Positions 21,873 through 33,644 of a stretch of 64,000 bases of DNA are shown in pieces. Below the pieces are notes generated by a model. The model ran no database searches. It was not told the origin of the DNA and worked only from the letters and a program-made list of their open reading frames with translations. A program made the translations under genes and the position numbers. Each line of letters begins with the position of its first letter. Within the stretch, counting starts at the first letter, position 1. The stretch is taken from the NCBI GenBank assembly GCA_028015205.1, contig CM051511.1, positions 9,858,001 to 9,922,000 of the forward strand, read 5' to 3'. Origin of the DNA: Mytilisepta virgata (taxonomy: Eukaryota; Mollusca; Bivalvia; Mytilida; Mytilidae).

Positions 21873-24800
21873 ATGCCAAAGAAGAAGGGTAAATCCAAGA
21901 AGGGAAAGGGTAAAAAGGGAAAATCGAAGAAAGAAACAAAGAGTGATGCACCAAAAGATCCAATGACCCCTGCGTACATCCCCCCACCACCGCTACCAAG
22001 AGAACGGGTTTGTAAATAATACACATTTTTGGGGGGAACTTTTTATGTCTGGGAGAAAGGATGCATTGCTAATATAAGAACAGTATAATGGTGGAAAAAT
22101 GATTTGGTTCAATACTTATTAAAACATGAAAATCAGTAATTTTGTGCGTGGTGACAACTTGCCCACATTCAATCAATGATTCATACTACAGTCTACATGT
22201 AGGAAAGTCACCCTTTCCTTAAGCAGAACCATAACAACTCTATAAGTTTAGGGTTAAGCTGTTGGGGGCAAAGAAATAAAGTAGCTACAATAATGTGACA
22301 ACTTTTGACTCAGTGGAGCTACAAAGCAGTCCTATTACTAATAATGAAGCAGCCGGATGTGATTCACATTCGGGGGTTTTATGCATATTTTCCACATGTT
22401 TTGGTTCAAAAACTGTAAAAATATTATATTTCTATCATTATCAGTTAAAATAAAGGAACATATCATCACCCAACGGGAAATTTCTAAACTAGAAATCTGG
22501 CATTCCAAATTTTCAACCCATGTATTGAATTTTGTTTTCCGAAGGGGTTCTGACTAAAGTCACGTTCCAAATAAGGAAGTTTCCATTGAAAAATACTACT
22601 ACGATATCCATATAAGGTCAGGCCATGTCCCCTGCGATCTCGCGATATATGTCAAAGAAAAACAATTTTGAAACTGACAAAATGACCAGATGTGCAAAAC
22701 AACAATTTCGATATTAATAATGAAGTAATTTTATATTTAATATGCTGGAAATTATACAGTTTAATGAAATTTCTTGTAAACACGACCTCTTATTATCATA
22801 CGTAAAAGTTATTTTTGCTCCATTACGAGAAATGGGACTGCTTTGTAGCTCCACAAAAGTTATCACAGGAGCTACATTATTGTAGCTAAGAAATGAAGAT
22901 ACCAAGATTTGAACAGAATTGCAGTTACAGATTTTTAGGAAAAGAAGGAATCAGTATAAATAGACTATTGTTTTAGTACTTTTATTAAATAGTTACAGGG
23001 GCCCTTGGTGGCCGAGTGGTCTAGGTACATCGTCATGACTACTAATGATCACTAGCCTGTCAACACTGAGGTTAAATACATATTTTTTTTTTTTTATATA
23101 AACTTTTTAAACAATTACAATACAATAGACATTTACAACAGCAAATTTTACAATGTTATTAACAAATTACAAAAAAAGAAATAAAGCCTCTCACTCACAC
23201 ATGCATTCCAACCCTAAACATATATCAATCTTCCTCTTGTGAATCAAAAAGTCCAGATAAATTCTGCCATCTCTTATAAAATTTCACAGAATTTCCTTTG
23301 GAAAAATAAATTTGCTTTTCCAATAGATAGTAGTCAAAAATAATATATTTAATATTCTCAAAAAAGAGACTACTTTCACTAAGTCTTTGTTTATAAATAT
23401 AATATTTTACTAAAAAAACAAGCAGATTCCATGTTATAAAGAGCTTCCCAAATTTTCCAAACAGAATCTCTATTTTTGTATAATTCATTAATATACCTGT
23501 TTTCTCATAAATCCATGTCTCTAGTAAAGACCAAATTCTTTCAATAAATTTACATTCATAATATAAATGAATAAGAGTCTCCTCCTCATTCTTACAGAAC
23601 GTACAAAGAGAATCATTTTTTACACCAATTTTCTTTAAAAAACTATTTGTTGCTAGAATTCTATGAGTAAATCTATACTGAAACCATCTCAATGTTACAT
23701 CATTTGTACACTTAAAAACTATTAATTCCAATTTTCTAAAATTCAATTCTTGAGGAGGTTGTAAGCTATATAACCATTTATTCTGATATTTTTTTGTACA
23801 TGTAATCTTCTTAATGAAAACATCATATATATATCTACTACCTTTTTTGACTTTAGTAATCTCCTGATAAACTTTGGAAAGGAAGGGCCTGTCAGGACTT
23901 CTCAGCTCTGATATAAATGGCCATCTTGCACTCACTGCATTTCTTAGGCCATAATATAAGGTGACAGGAGGTCGAAAATTGTATTTTTCACAGAACTCAT
24001 CGTATAATAAAAAACGATCCAAAATAATAAGATCACCTATATAATTAATGCCAATATATGACCATCGTTTAAAGAAAACTGGTCTGTTATCGATCTGAAT
24101 ACCAGAATTAAACCATAATGGTAACCTCAATGTATCTTCTTCACTATGTTCCAAACTCTGCTGGTACTCTGAATAAATATTTAATAATTCTTTCCAAAAA
24201 ATATTTTTAGTTTTCAAAGCTAAATTGCTAAAAAAGATATCACCAAAATTCAAAAGCTGTGCCTGATTTGTACAGCAATCGCTAAAAAATAATTTTTTCC
24301 AAGAAGAATCACCAGCAAACATTCTTCTTATCCAAGTTAATTTGAGTGATTTTATAAATGAAGGAATATGTATCATTCTCAAACCTCCATCACCATAATC
24401 CTGAATTAGCTGGTTTCTAGAAATCCTGTCAGTACCACCACCCCAAATAAATTTATAAAAGGTTTTCTCAAGCAGATTTAAAAACTCATTATTAGGCTTT
24501 GGCAGACTGATAAACAAATGGGTAAATTTAGAAAGAAGCAAAGTTTTTACAACTGTAATTTTACCAAGCACACTAATGTAACGTTTTTGCCATTGTTTTA
24601 TCATATTTTTCACTTCAGAAATTTTAGATTCATAATTAATTCTTATCATATCGTCCAAATTTAAACAAAAAGTAATTCCTAAAAATTTAATCGGTTCAGT
24701 AGTCCAATCTAAATTTTTATCAGTACATAATTTTCTAGTACTATTTTTCATGGCACCAATCCAAATGGCTTTAGTTTTATCAATATTTGGTTTCAAACCA

Positions 24801-27800
24801 GAATATTTAGCAAACTGATCTAACAAATCAAGAATTTTTTTCAGTGACTTTTCGCTACCATCCAAAATTATCCCAGTATCGTCTGCATATTGTATCAGCT
24901 TAAACTCATTTCCGTCTACCATAACACCTTTTATATCCTCGTCATTACGAATAAAAATACCCATAATTTCTACACATAGCAAAAATATGTAAGGAGATAT
25001 TGGGTCGCCTTGACGGCAACCTCTTCCTATATTGAAAAACTCTGAGAAAAAACCATTTTGAATGACACAAAGTTTAACATTTTTATTTAATAATTGTATC
25101 CATTTTATGAACTCAGGGCTAAAATTGAAAAAATATAAAACTTTTCTTATAAACTTCCAAGAAACTGAGTCAAAAGCCCGCTCAAAATCTACTGACAAAA
25201 ACATACCTGGAATATTGTTTGTTTCTGTGTATGAAAAAATGTCATACAAAAGTCTTGTGTTTTCTCCTATATATCGCCCTGCTAAAAAGCCTTTCTGATT
25301 TTCATGAATTAAATGATTTAAGACTAATTTTAATCTACCTGCTAAACAGGCTGATAGTATTTTATAAGAAGTGTTCAGCAAAGATATAGGTCTCCAATTT
25401 TTTAAAAATTCTCTAGGCTTATCTCCCTTAGGAATAATTGATATAATACCCATTTTTTGTGTAATTGATAGTTCGCCAAGTTCATAGCTATTATTAACCC
25501 CTCTCAAAAAGAAATAACAAAGGTCTTTCCAAAAAAATTTATAAAAATTATTTGTGAATCCATCAGGCCCCGGCGACTTATCATTTTTCATAAATTTAAG
25601 AGCAGTAAGTGCTTCCTGGTAAGAAATTTGCCCATTCAAAGACTCTGATTGCTCCCTGGAAAGTTTTGGAGCATGAGTATGTGCCAATAAAGTATTAAGA
25701 TTTATATCTTGAAGGGTCTCGTCTCGGCTTTCATAAACGGATTTATAAAAAGAATAAATATTGTCCAAAATATTTTTCTGGTCAATCACAATCTCCCCTG
25801 AACTACTGGAAATTTTAGTTACTGTTTTACTAATATAGTTCCTCTTTTCTAAGCTACAAAAATATTTACTTGGTTTCTCTCCCTCATCCACCCAAGTAGC
25901 CTTTGACCTTAAAACAATGCCCTTTCGCATTTTTTCCAATTCAACTTTCAAATCGTCAAGTAATTCCTGTAAGTTACTAGAGTTAGGGGCTTCCTGAACC
26001 ATACTATCTAGGTAGCGAATTTGGTGAATCAGGGAATTCTCTCTATTAGCTAACTTCTTCTTTCGCATTGCGGAAAAAGGAATAGTCATCCCTCTAATTT
26101 CTAGTAATAGCTGTTCAAAAAATGCCTGATCACTTATACTAAATGTTAAATACATATTTATATAATATGTGTTTCTTTTTTTTTCTTTTTTTTTTTTAAT
26201 TATCAATTTAATTTTATTGTAATAATTATTGTATATACTTATTTAATAACACTACATTCTTAGCTATAATAAGAATGATTGTATAACATGTTTGTAATGC
26301 CAGAGATGGCCCATGATTGGTTAAATAAAAGTATTATGGGGTCGTGAGTTCGAATCTCACCTGTGGGGGGGTGTGTTCGACTCAGATCTAAATTGACAAG
26401 GATTGCCAATTTTCTTACCGAAGGTCGCTGGTTCTCTCCCGGTACTCCGGCTTCCTCCTCCAATAAAAACTGGCCGCTGCGAAATGGCCAAAATGTGCTG
26501 AAAACGGCGTAAAACCCCAACTAAACATACAGAATTAAATAGTTACATGTGATATGAAACAGGTGTGACCTGGAAAGCTTTTCAATATTTATAAAAACTT
26601 CGAAATGGCAGAGAAACATGACACGTATTTTTTATTTTATCAAGATTTATTCCAAGTGGTTTCTTCCAGAAGATAATAAATTGTTATATATCATAAAAAA
26701 TTCTCCAATAATATTTTATGCTAAACTGTATTGGTGTAAATTTTTTATTTTTTGTCTGATTTTCATTGGACTTGTTTATTATGTTCCTTGCTGGAAAAAA
26801 TCACTTTCGATCCGTTTTTGTCTATATCTGTTATCGTTTTTGAGATATGAAATGAACTTTTTGATTCTTCATCAGATTTAATACATTTTTTCAAAATGAT
26901 TCCTCACGAAAAACCCAACAAAAGTTACTGCAGAATTTGTTTTTTATCTTTCACTGTTTCCAGAATAAAAGGGTCAAAGGGGCCATGATAAGTTCCATGA
27001 TGCTTACCACATATCCTTACATTTTTATATGTATATTGAATTTTGCCTCGCCCTTATGCAAATGAATGAAAATGAAAGAGAAAATCCTGTTGTTATTGAC
27101 CCCAGTGGGTAAAAGGTCGACAAGGTCACTTACTAAGAGGATGATATCTATCAAAAGATGATACTGATTTCGTTCTGTGATTTCGCGGGTTTGTTAACTA
27201 TAGCGTAATTTTTAAAACAGTGACTGTAAACCCATCCATCTCAAATTAAAATCTAAATACATGTATATTTTTGTTAACCAATTAAATTCATTTTTGCAGG
27301 GTATTGCTCCTGGTCAGGGATCATAACTGTCCAGTTGGTTGTTTTTCTTTTTTGTAGGTGTTCTTGTTTTAAAAGAAAGTAAGAGTTGTATATCCTTGTA
27401 GATATATTTAATTTTACTGGGTGAATATGCAGCTCAGATATTTTTTATTATTAATGTGGTGTTATAATTTTAATAACATAGTTTAACATAGGACCCTATG
27501 GGGAATTTAATTAAAGATCTTCTTATCTGAAACCACTTGGCCAATTGGAACAAAACTTGACAGCAATGGTCCTTAAGTGGTCCTCTTTCAGAATTACAGG
27601 TATATCCTATGACCCCACCCGTCATTCAAGATGGCCACCAAAGCCGAACAGTGTTTAACATAGGACCTAAGTGGAAAAATCACTGAAAGATCTTCTTGTT
27701 TGAAACCAGTGAGCCAGTTGGAACTTGACAAATTGCCAGTCAAGATGGACATAGTACAGGTGTGCAATACAGGCTCCTGGGAACCTCTAGTTTTAATTTC

Positions 27801-30800
27801 ACAGACTTTCATACATGTATTTGGATCAATAACTTCGAAGTATATACATGTAACTAAATAAGTTTACTGTTCTAATGTCTTGCTATTATTGAATCCATAT
27901 CTGTGAGTGGGATACAATGTACATTGTCGGCAGTTTATTAGGATATACATTATCATGAATTATAACTGAAGAAATAACAGTATCCTGAATTATATATACA
28001 ATGTATTGTGTAACTTTATTTCAGTTAATTAACTTGCTGAAGAAGCATCCTGTAAATGAAAAAGAAGTCCATGGATACAAAGTAACAGAAAGAATCCTTA
28101 AACACCTAACTGCAGCTGAAGTTAGAGATTTAATTGTTGTTTTTGAATTGTTTGATTCAAATTCAGATGGGTAAGTTAACAATCAAAAAATATCATACAT
28201 GAATATGTATATTGACATCGAATGTTATTTTCAAATCAATATTTGAAACAATCCCAAGAGGCAAACAAGAAAAGTTCATATTCAGACACTTGTGGGCAAA
28301 ATAAAGAGTATCTAAAGTTTTGAAGAATGTCAGAAGAGATTTACAAAGTAGATACAGATACCAGTAGTTTTTTTTGTTATCAGCTAGTTCAAACATAATT
28401 ATAGACCTTATTTCTAGGAACTTACTTTGTCGATTTTTGAGATTTAACTGTTTATTAATACTAAGTACAATGTATCCCAAATTTATCATGACCACTTTCC
28501 ATTATAACATTTTTTTCCAGTGATTTCTCACTAATGCATCTGTTAATGTATATGTTTATTGTAATTTACAAATATAGATTTTGTAAATGCAGAATTATAT
28601 CAGGGCCTTGGTTGCCGAGTGGTCTAGGTAGTTTGTCGTGACTACTAGTGATAACTAGCCTGTCAACGCTGGGGTTGTGAGTTCGAATCTCACCTGTGGC
28701 GGGGTGTGTTCGACTCTGATCTTAATTGACAAGGGTGGCCAATTTTCCTACCAAAGGTCATTGTTCTCTCCGGATACTCTGGCTTCCTCCACCAATAAAA
28801 ACTGGCCGCTGCGAAATAGCCAAATGTGCTGAAAACGGTGTTAAACCCCAACTAAACAAACAAACAAACAGATTTATATCATTACAATTGTGTAAAACTT
28901 ATATAAGTGAGATGATTTTCTAAGACAGTTAATTCTAAAAAGTTAAAATAGTTTATATAGGAATAAACAACATATTTGGGTATATAGTCATACATTCACT
29001 GGGCCCAATAGTTATAGTTAAAAACCAGGGAAGGTAATTTAATACTAAATAAGAAATTGGTCATTTACATATTATGCTTGATGTTAATTAAACGTTACAA
29101 ATTGAGACAACATAGCTCTCTTAATAATAAATTATTCATGGTCAGCTGATTAATTAACCCATCCTAGATTGTGACCTCACTGTATACTGTTAACCTGTGG
29201 TGTTTCAATAAGTTTTATTGCAACACAAGAGAAAATGCTTATACTTGTTATGAACGTGATAAGGTGTGATGGGAGACAAAAAGGGTCTGTTTACAGACAA
29301 TTTTTATATAACTACTGCTGAATTTTATAGCTCCGTAGTGATCAGACTAGCAATGGGACAGTGAATTATACCATTTCTGTATTCCAATACTGTATTATTA
29401 AGGTCTTAAGAGAGCTTTTTTCCATGAAAAATAAAAAAGAATGAACAAAACAACTGACCCTTTGTATGTTGAAAGTATGCACAAGGTATTTTGTGAGATT
29501 ATAATTTAAGATTTTTATCCCTAATAGGTACATAAATGCCAAAGAATTACGTAGATCCATGAGAGCTCTAGGATTTAAATGTTCTAGAGATGATGCAAAG
29601 GACATGATCACAGATGTTAGTGTAAAGGGGAAAAGGTAAAAACTTAAAAATTGTATATGTATAGGTTCAAATTTATTTGTCTGCTAAAGAGAGATAACTG
29701 TTGAGATATATAGTTGGTATGATTATAGTTTTCGAAAAAGAGTAGGCTGATGGCTGCTACAGAAGGCTAAATTATACGACCTTTCCCAACCATCCTTTTA
29801 GAGTGACAGTCAAAATTGGTTCCCCTTTGTGTCCCATCTCACCCCTATTTGAATTGTTTCATGAATTGAAATGGTTCTCATCCTGAAATAGCATGAAATA
29901 TTTGCCACTGGATGTTAAGTAACAATCAATCAATCAATCATTCAGAAGTGAAGAACTAGAAAATATTGAACTCGTTTTTAAAATTCAGCATTTGTCCTCT
30001 AGTTCCGCTGCACTCCATTTGGGAAAGACGTAAATTTTACAAACACGTTGCAGATTTTCCAGTCTTCACTATAAACTCGTGTAAGAACCTATTAATATTT
30101 ACCAGGTATAAAAAAGTAAATAAAATTATTATAACTTTTTTATTTATTAGTTATAATTTTTAAGATACAATTTGTTCATAGAATTAGAGTCATGAAAAAC
30201 AAACATTTCTATAAAGTTAATTCTAGCTAGAATTTCTCTCTAGCACATAATTATTTTTTCAAAGGTACATTTGAACCTTATGTTTTATGACATTTAAATA
30301 ATGTTTTGAATATTTATTTTCAGCCAAATAAGTTTTGTTGAGTTTCTAGAAGTTATAATTGATAGACAGGGGGATTCTCGTGATATTTATGATGAAATAC
30401 TACAGGGATTTAAATTGTTTGATCAGGGTAGGTATCTCATATGGAAGTGAAAGGATATGTGGTATGTGTCTATGAGATATCGTACTGTTAACGTGACCAT
30501 GGTGAAAGATTGATAATATCTGAGAGTATAATGAGCAACAGTTCACACCAATAAATTCTCTCATTGGGAAAAGGTTAAAAAATTCAGCAAAATATAAACA
30601 ATTACCTATACTAATTTTTATAAGCGTGAAAGTCCATAAAGAGACATTATTAGACGGGAAATAACTACAGGGTTTGTTTATTAGTTATATTTAGATCACA
30701 GACTTTTCACGGTTTTAACACAACAGAAAATGCATTTCACTGTATACTTAGATAAAGTAGTAGTGCTGGACAGATGGCATAGTTTTTTTTTATTTCTCAC

Positions 30801-31533
30801 TATTGTTACTTTTAACAAGGATAAACTTTAGTGAAGTTTCCTCATACATTCATTAAACAATAAAATGACTAGCAGGAAAGGTAAACAATGAAATACCGAT
30901 CAATCAGTACAACCCAGCAGACAGAACCCTGGACAGAAAATAATATAAAAGTGCATGAAGCACAAACATAAACTCAACAGGAGTGTCTGACTTTGTACAG
31001 ACATTGAACATTGGTGGGGTAAAGTTCCAGTATCTCAGAATATATATTACATGAGTGTTGGTGGGGTAAAGTTCCAGTATCTCAGAATATATATTACATG
31101 AGTGTTTGAGATAATGACTGTGCTCCCTCTAACCATGCCTTATGTTGAGTAAGTTTAGTCTTGTTAATATTTTCTCCCCATGAGAAATTGGAAATTGTTC
31201 CATATTTTGGGCATTACCAGATGTACACTGTGTGGGAAAGGCACAAAAAATGTATACCCAATAAAATAGAATGAATCAAAAGTTTTTAAAGCTCTTTTAC
31301 CTAATAAACATCTTTTATAATGTACCAATTAAAATCTATGTTTCATAATTCATTTTTCAGATAATAGTGGATCCATAACATTGGACAATTTAAAACAAAT
31401 TTGTACTGAGGCAGGAATGAAGTTTGCTCAGCGAGACTTAGAGGAGATGATAGAAGAAGCTGATATAAATGGGGATGGCAAAGTTGACCAATCAGAATTC
31501 ATCAGAATAATGTTACAGACAAATTTATTCTGA
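21873..31533 (+). CDS. Centrin-like EF-hand calcium-binding protein
   Basis: Five coding exons join in phase: 21873-22007, 28025-28170, 29528-29635, 30324-30427 and 31361-31533. They total 666 nt, or 221 residues. The protein starts with a very basic Lys/Gly tract (MPKKKGKSKKGKGKKGKSKK) and a proline patch (PPPPLPRER), then four EF-hand positions. Loop 1 (89-100, DSNSDGYINAKE) and loop 4 (199-210, DINGDGKVDQSE) are canonical. Loop 2 is degenerate (DVSVKGKSQ). Loop 3 (163-174, DQDNSGSITLDN) lacks the final acidic residue. The ending EFIRIMLQTNLF closely resembles the centrin C-terminus (EFLRIMKKT). Centrins bind calcium at centrioles and basal bodies. The Lys-rich head differs from typical centrins, so an axonemal or other EF-hand paralogue is possible. 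An upstream in-frame extension lacks an ATG, so I chose 21873. Confidence 0.87.
23086..26144 (-). mobile_element. 5'-truncated L1/Tx1-like LINE retrotransposon
   Basis: A minus-strand LINE with a poly(A) tail (the T run 23083-23095 on the plus strand) and a long intact ORF2 fragment. The sequence gttaaatacatatt occurs at 23071-23084 and again at 26145-26158, giving a clean target-site duplication. This fixes the 5' truncation point inside ORF2, so the N-terminal endonuclease domain and ORF1 are absent. A copy truncated like this cannot move by itself. The undamaged frame and exact duplication suggest a young insertion. Confidence 0.9.
23225..26206 (-). CDS. LINE ORF2 fragment: reverse transcriptase with C-terminal zinc motif
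   Basis: Open for 993 codons, but about the first 20 codons come from flanking DNA because the element begins at 26144. The reverse transcriptase core shows KSPGPDGFTNNFYKFFW, NWRPISLLNTSYKILS, the SVDFERAFDSVSW aspartate motif, GCRQGDPISPY, and the catalytic QYADD (genomic 24878-24889, residue about 440). A CTFC...H...C zinc-binding motif lies near the C-terminus (SLCTFCKNEEETLIHLYYEC). The motif set fits the L1/Tx1 side of non-LTR elements. The enzyme copies element RNA at a nicked target. The endonuclease that should precede it is missing. Confidence 0.9.
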   Translation of the reverse strand: MIIKKKKEKKRNTYYINMYLTFSISDQAFFEQLLLEIRGMTIPFSAMRKKKLANRENSLIHQIRYLDSMVQEAPNSSNLQELLDDLKVELEKMRKGIVLRSKATWVDEGEKPSKYFCSLEKRNYISKTVTKISSSSGEIVIDQKNILDNIYSFYKSVYESRDETLQDINLNTLLAHTHAPKLSREQSESLNGQISYQEALTALKFMKNDKSPGPDGFTNNFYKFFWKDLCYFFLRGVNNSYELGELSITQKMGIISIIPKGDKPREFLKNWRPISLLNTSYKILSACLAGRLKLVLNHLIHENQKGFLAGRYIGENTRLLYDIFSYTETNNIPGMFLSVDFERAFDSVSWKFIRKVLYFFNFSPEFIKWIQLLNKNVKLCVIQNGFFSEFFNIGRGCRQGDPISPYIFLLCVEIMGIFIRNDEDIKGVMVDGNEFKLIQYADDTGIILDGSEKSLKKILDLLDQFAKYSGLKPNIDKTKAIWIGAMKNSTRKLCTDKNLDWTTEPIKFLGITFCLNLDDMIRINYESKISEVKNMIKQWQKRYISVLGKITVVKTLLLSKFTHLFISLPKPNNEFLNLLEKTFYKFIWGGGTDRISRNQLIQDYGDGGLRMIHIPSFIKSLKLTWIRRMFAGDSSWKKLFFSDCCTNQAQLLNFGDIFFSNLALKTKNIFWKELLNIYSEYQQSLEHSEEDTLRLPLWFNSGIQIDNRPVFFKRWSYIGINYIGDLIILDRFLLYDEFCEKYNFRPPVTLYYGLRNAVSARWPFISELRSPDRPFLSKVYQEITKVKKGSRYIYDVFIKKITCTKKYQNKWLYSLQPPQELNFRKLELIVFKCTNDVTLRWFQYRFTHRILATNSFLKKIGVKNDSLCTFCKNEEETLIHLYYECKFIERIWSLLETWIYEKTGILMNYTKIEILFGKFGKLFITWNLLVFLVKYYIYKQRLSESSLFFENIKYIIFDYYLLEKQIYFSKGNSVKFYKRWQNLSGLFDSQEED
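27480..27800. repeat. Two-unit tandem repeat, about 175 bp
   Basis: 'gtttaacataggacc' and 'gatcttctt...tgaaaccac/agt' blocks recur about 175 bp apart (27482 and 27652) with moderate divergence, in intron 1 of the centrin-like gene. No coding role is apparent. Confidence 0.6.
28595..28881 (+). mobile_element. Full-length tRNA-derived SINE
   Basis: The head resembles tRNA-Leu/Ser (ttgccgagtggtctagg... with B box gagttcgaatctc), followed by a shared body (tgtgttcgactctgatc...) and a tail ending in aaccccaactaaac plus (caaa)n. An 8-bp duplication, ttatatca, flanks it (28595-28602 and 28874-28881). It lies in intron 2 of the centrin-like gene. It is not a functional tRNA gene: the acceptor stem is lost and the body continues beyond the B box. 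Confidence 0.85.
31011..31104. repeat. 47-bp tandem duplication
   Basis: The unit 'ttggtggggtaaagttccag...atatattacatgagtg' occurs twice back to back with almost no difference. It lies in the last intron of the centrin-like gene. Confidence 0.85.
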
Positions 31534-33240
31534 GCATAATTTCAACATAAAACTGGGTGCTCAAATTAACCACTTTCCAGTTTAACATTTATAACTTCCC
31601 CTGATTTCTTACTTGTAGCTATGACTGTGTTAATGTATGTATTTTTGGAAAAACCTATTACGTAAGTAAAATGATATATAATTACCTTCAGGCAATTAAT
31701 CTTAATTATACAGGGGAACAGGTGAAGTTGTTTATTGAAGGAATAAACAATGATTTGGATATACTGTAATACAATACGTCCTGATAGCCATAGACAGAGG
31801 GGATGGAATTCATACTTAATCAGAAATGGGTCAATTATGTCCTTACTATATTATTGTGAAATTGTTTATTTATTAATTTGCAAGAAGTATAGTCTGAGGT
31901 TTTAGTTTTTACATGGTTGCCAATTTTTACCTCAAATTTTTAAATTATCGTCTGGCAACATTTTTTTCTTAAATTTTTTGTCATATAAATTTGTGGATTT
32001 TGTATTAAGAATTTTTCCACTATATTCTTTGTTGCTTAATAGATGATATATCAATTTTCCATTCAGGATTTATTTTAAACAAGTTTATGAATGCATTCCA
32101 TCCAACAATAATATATATTTGTTTTCAAAGTTATTCAAATGATACAGTCAGGCATATATCTTATAATTAATGTTTAAACTTGCTCCTTGCATAGTAAGTC
32201 ACTAAATAAAATAAAAAATGTACAATGTTTTAAACAGAAGTGTAATCTTGTCCAGAAGCGGAGTATTCAATACTCATCCAACTGATGACAAGTTATTTTC
32301 TCAACCAATTTTCAATTTATTCATAATTTGTTCATTGTCTTTCAATTAAGTTGTTCATTACATATTTAAAATTTTATTCATGAGCAATTCTTATTTTTAT
32401 AATAATGGAGTATACATTTTTTATAACTCTCAGTTTACAAGACAAATCCTCTGAATGAATTTTCGTTCCATTATATGATTGTTTTTATGAGCTTAGTAAT
32501 TCATCAGAAATGGAAAAAGGGAGATAATCTTAATTTATACTGGATTTTGTTTTTATGAGCTTATCAAGTAATCAAAAATGGTAAGAAGGGAGATAATCTT
32601 TATTTCAACTGGATTTTCTACCAGAAAAAAATTGTCAGGTTATTAGTTTGGCCAGAAATTAGTGAAGAAAAAAAATCCAGTTTCATATCAGTCTGATTAT
32701 TAGACAGCTTCTTTTGTATAGCTTCCAGTTTCACAAAATGATTGTAAAGAGTTGGAAGGTACTTAAATTAAAAGTTTATAAATGCTTTTAATTTGCAAAT
32801 TAAAAAAATAATTAAAAATTTATGCACAATAGGGTGAAACTGAAATTTCTTTCTGACATCAATTAGAATTATTCCTTGAACAGTCCTTACAAATGTATAT
32901 ATATTTATATATTTATATGAAAAAGAATTATCTACTCTTTGTGATTTGCTATGTAATGGGAGATAATCCAAATAATATTTTTGAGTAGTAACATGTGATA
33001 TGTATGAGATGAAATATTTGTTTTGATAACTTAATAAATGAGTGATTACTAACAGATGTGATATATGTGTAAGTTTGTCAGTATAACAGTTCTTTGTTTT
33101 GTTAACTATGATGTTATATGTTGCAATAAAATGTTTTATTTGATAATATATGTATGTTTCGTATTGTACTGTAGAGAAAGTAGAAGTAAATATGTTGCCC
33201 AAGGCTAAGAAAATATACTTTCTATTTCCTGACCAACCCT
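31534..33240. other. 3' flank of the centrin-like gene and intergenic DNA
   Basis: An AATAAA at 31742-31747, about 210 bp after the stop, is a plausible polyadenylation signal; further AATAAA copies occur near 32210 and 33125. Repeated 'agggagataatcttaattt' motifs around 32520-32610 form a short diverged duplication. No exon seen. Confidence 0.5.
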
Positions 33241-33289
33241 TATTTGTACCCAGACCCTAAAACACACATTGTATGGCATTCCATAACAA

Positions 33290-33545
33290 AATCAACATTT
33301 CTCTATTTTCTGGATCCCTGGCCAGGCCCAACCAGAGACATTAAAATTGATATTGGCTGCTTCTCCGCCAAGCCGACATTTAGGAGTAAGAGCAAAGATC
33401 GACTGGTCGGCTCAGATTCAGTATAATGTGCCCATGTGGGGTGATATGTCTTCCTGCGGACAGTCACCTCATGAGCTAGTACGTTAAAAATCTGCTCAGC
33501 GTGACGGTCCAGTACAAAGCTAGACATTATATAATGATTCATCCA
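33290..33545. repeat. Interspersed repeat ending in (catc)n
   Basis: The stretch from 'aggcccaaccagagacatt' through 'cgccaagccgacatttaggagtaagagcaaagat' to 'atgattcatccatccatcc' is the kind of composite repeat that appears many times in bivalve genomes (recalled, not searched). An open frame on the minus strand follows the repeat and has no protein family I know. Confidence 0.5.
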
Positions 33546-33644
33546 TCCATCCACTATTTTCTGGAAATTTCATTGTAATATGTCACCAGTTCCAGTAAAT
33601 ATGTTGGTATACATGCAAAAGAATAATGTGCAAGTTATTTTGAA

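Larger units (their letters stand above)
22984..26547 (+). mobile_element. Interrupted tRNA-derived SINE with 14-bp target-site duplication
   Basis: The SINE head lies at 22998-23070 (cttggtggccgagtggtctagg...cctgtcaacactgag) and its remainder at about 26337-26533 (gtgagttcgaatctcacc...aaaaccccaactaaac). The sequence attaaatagttaca flanks the whole assembly at 22984-22997 and 26534-26547 as a perfect 14-bp duplication, so both parts are one original insertion. About 3.27 kb has been inserted into it: a LINE plus about 190 bp of other AT-rich DNA. The host is intron 1 of the centrin-like gene. Confidence 0.85.

Noticed and set aside
21749..22024. Minus-strand ORF opposite the first centrin-like exon
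   Set aside because: Antisense of the Lys-rich exon; no splice or start support.
26260..26520. 86-codon minus-strand ORF
   Set aside because: Translation of the SINE body; the same peptide appears from the SINE at 62279-62527.
28603..28700. Apparent tRNA-Leu/Ser gene (also at 62233 and 22998)
   Set aside because: A and B box regions are present, but the acceptor stem does not close and a common repeat body and tail follow, with target-site duplications. These are SINEs.
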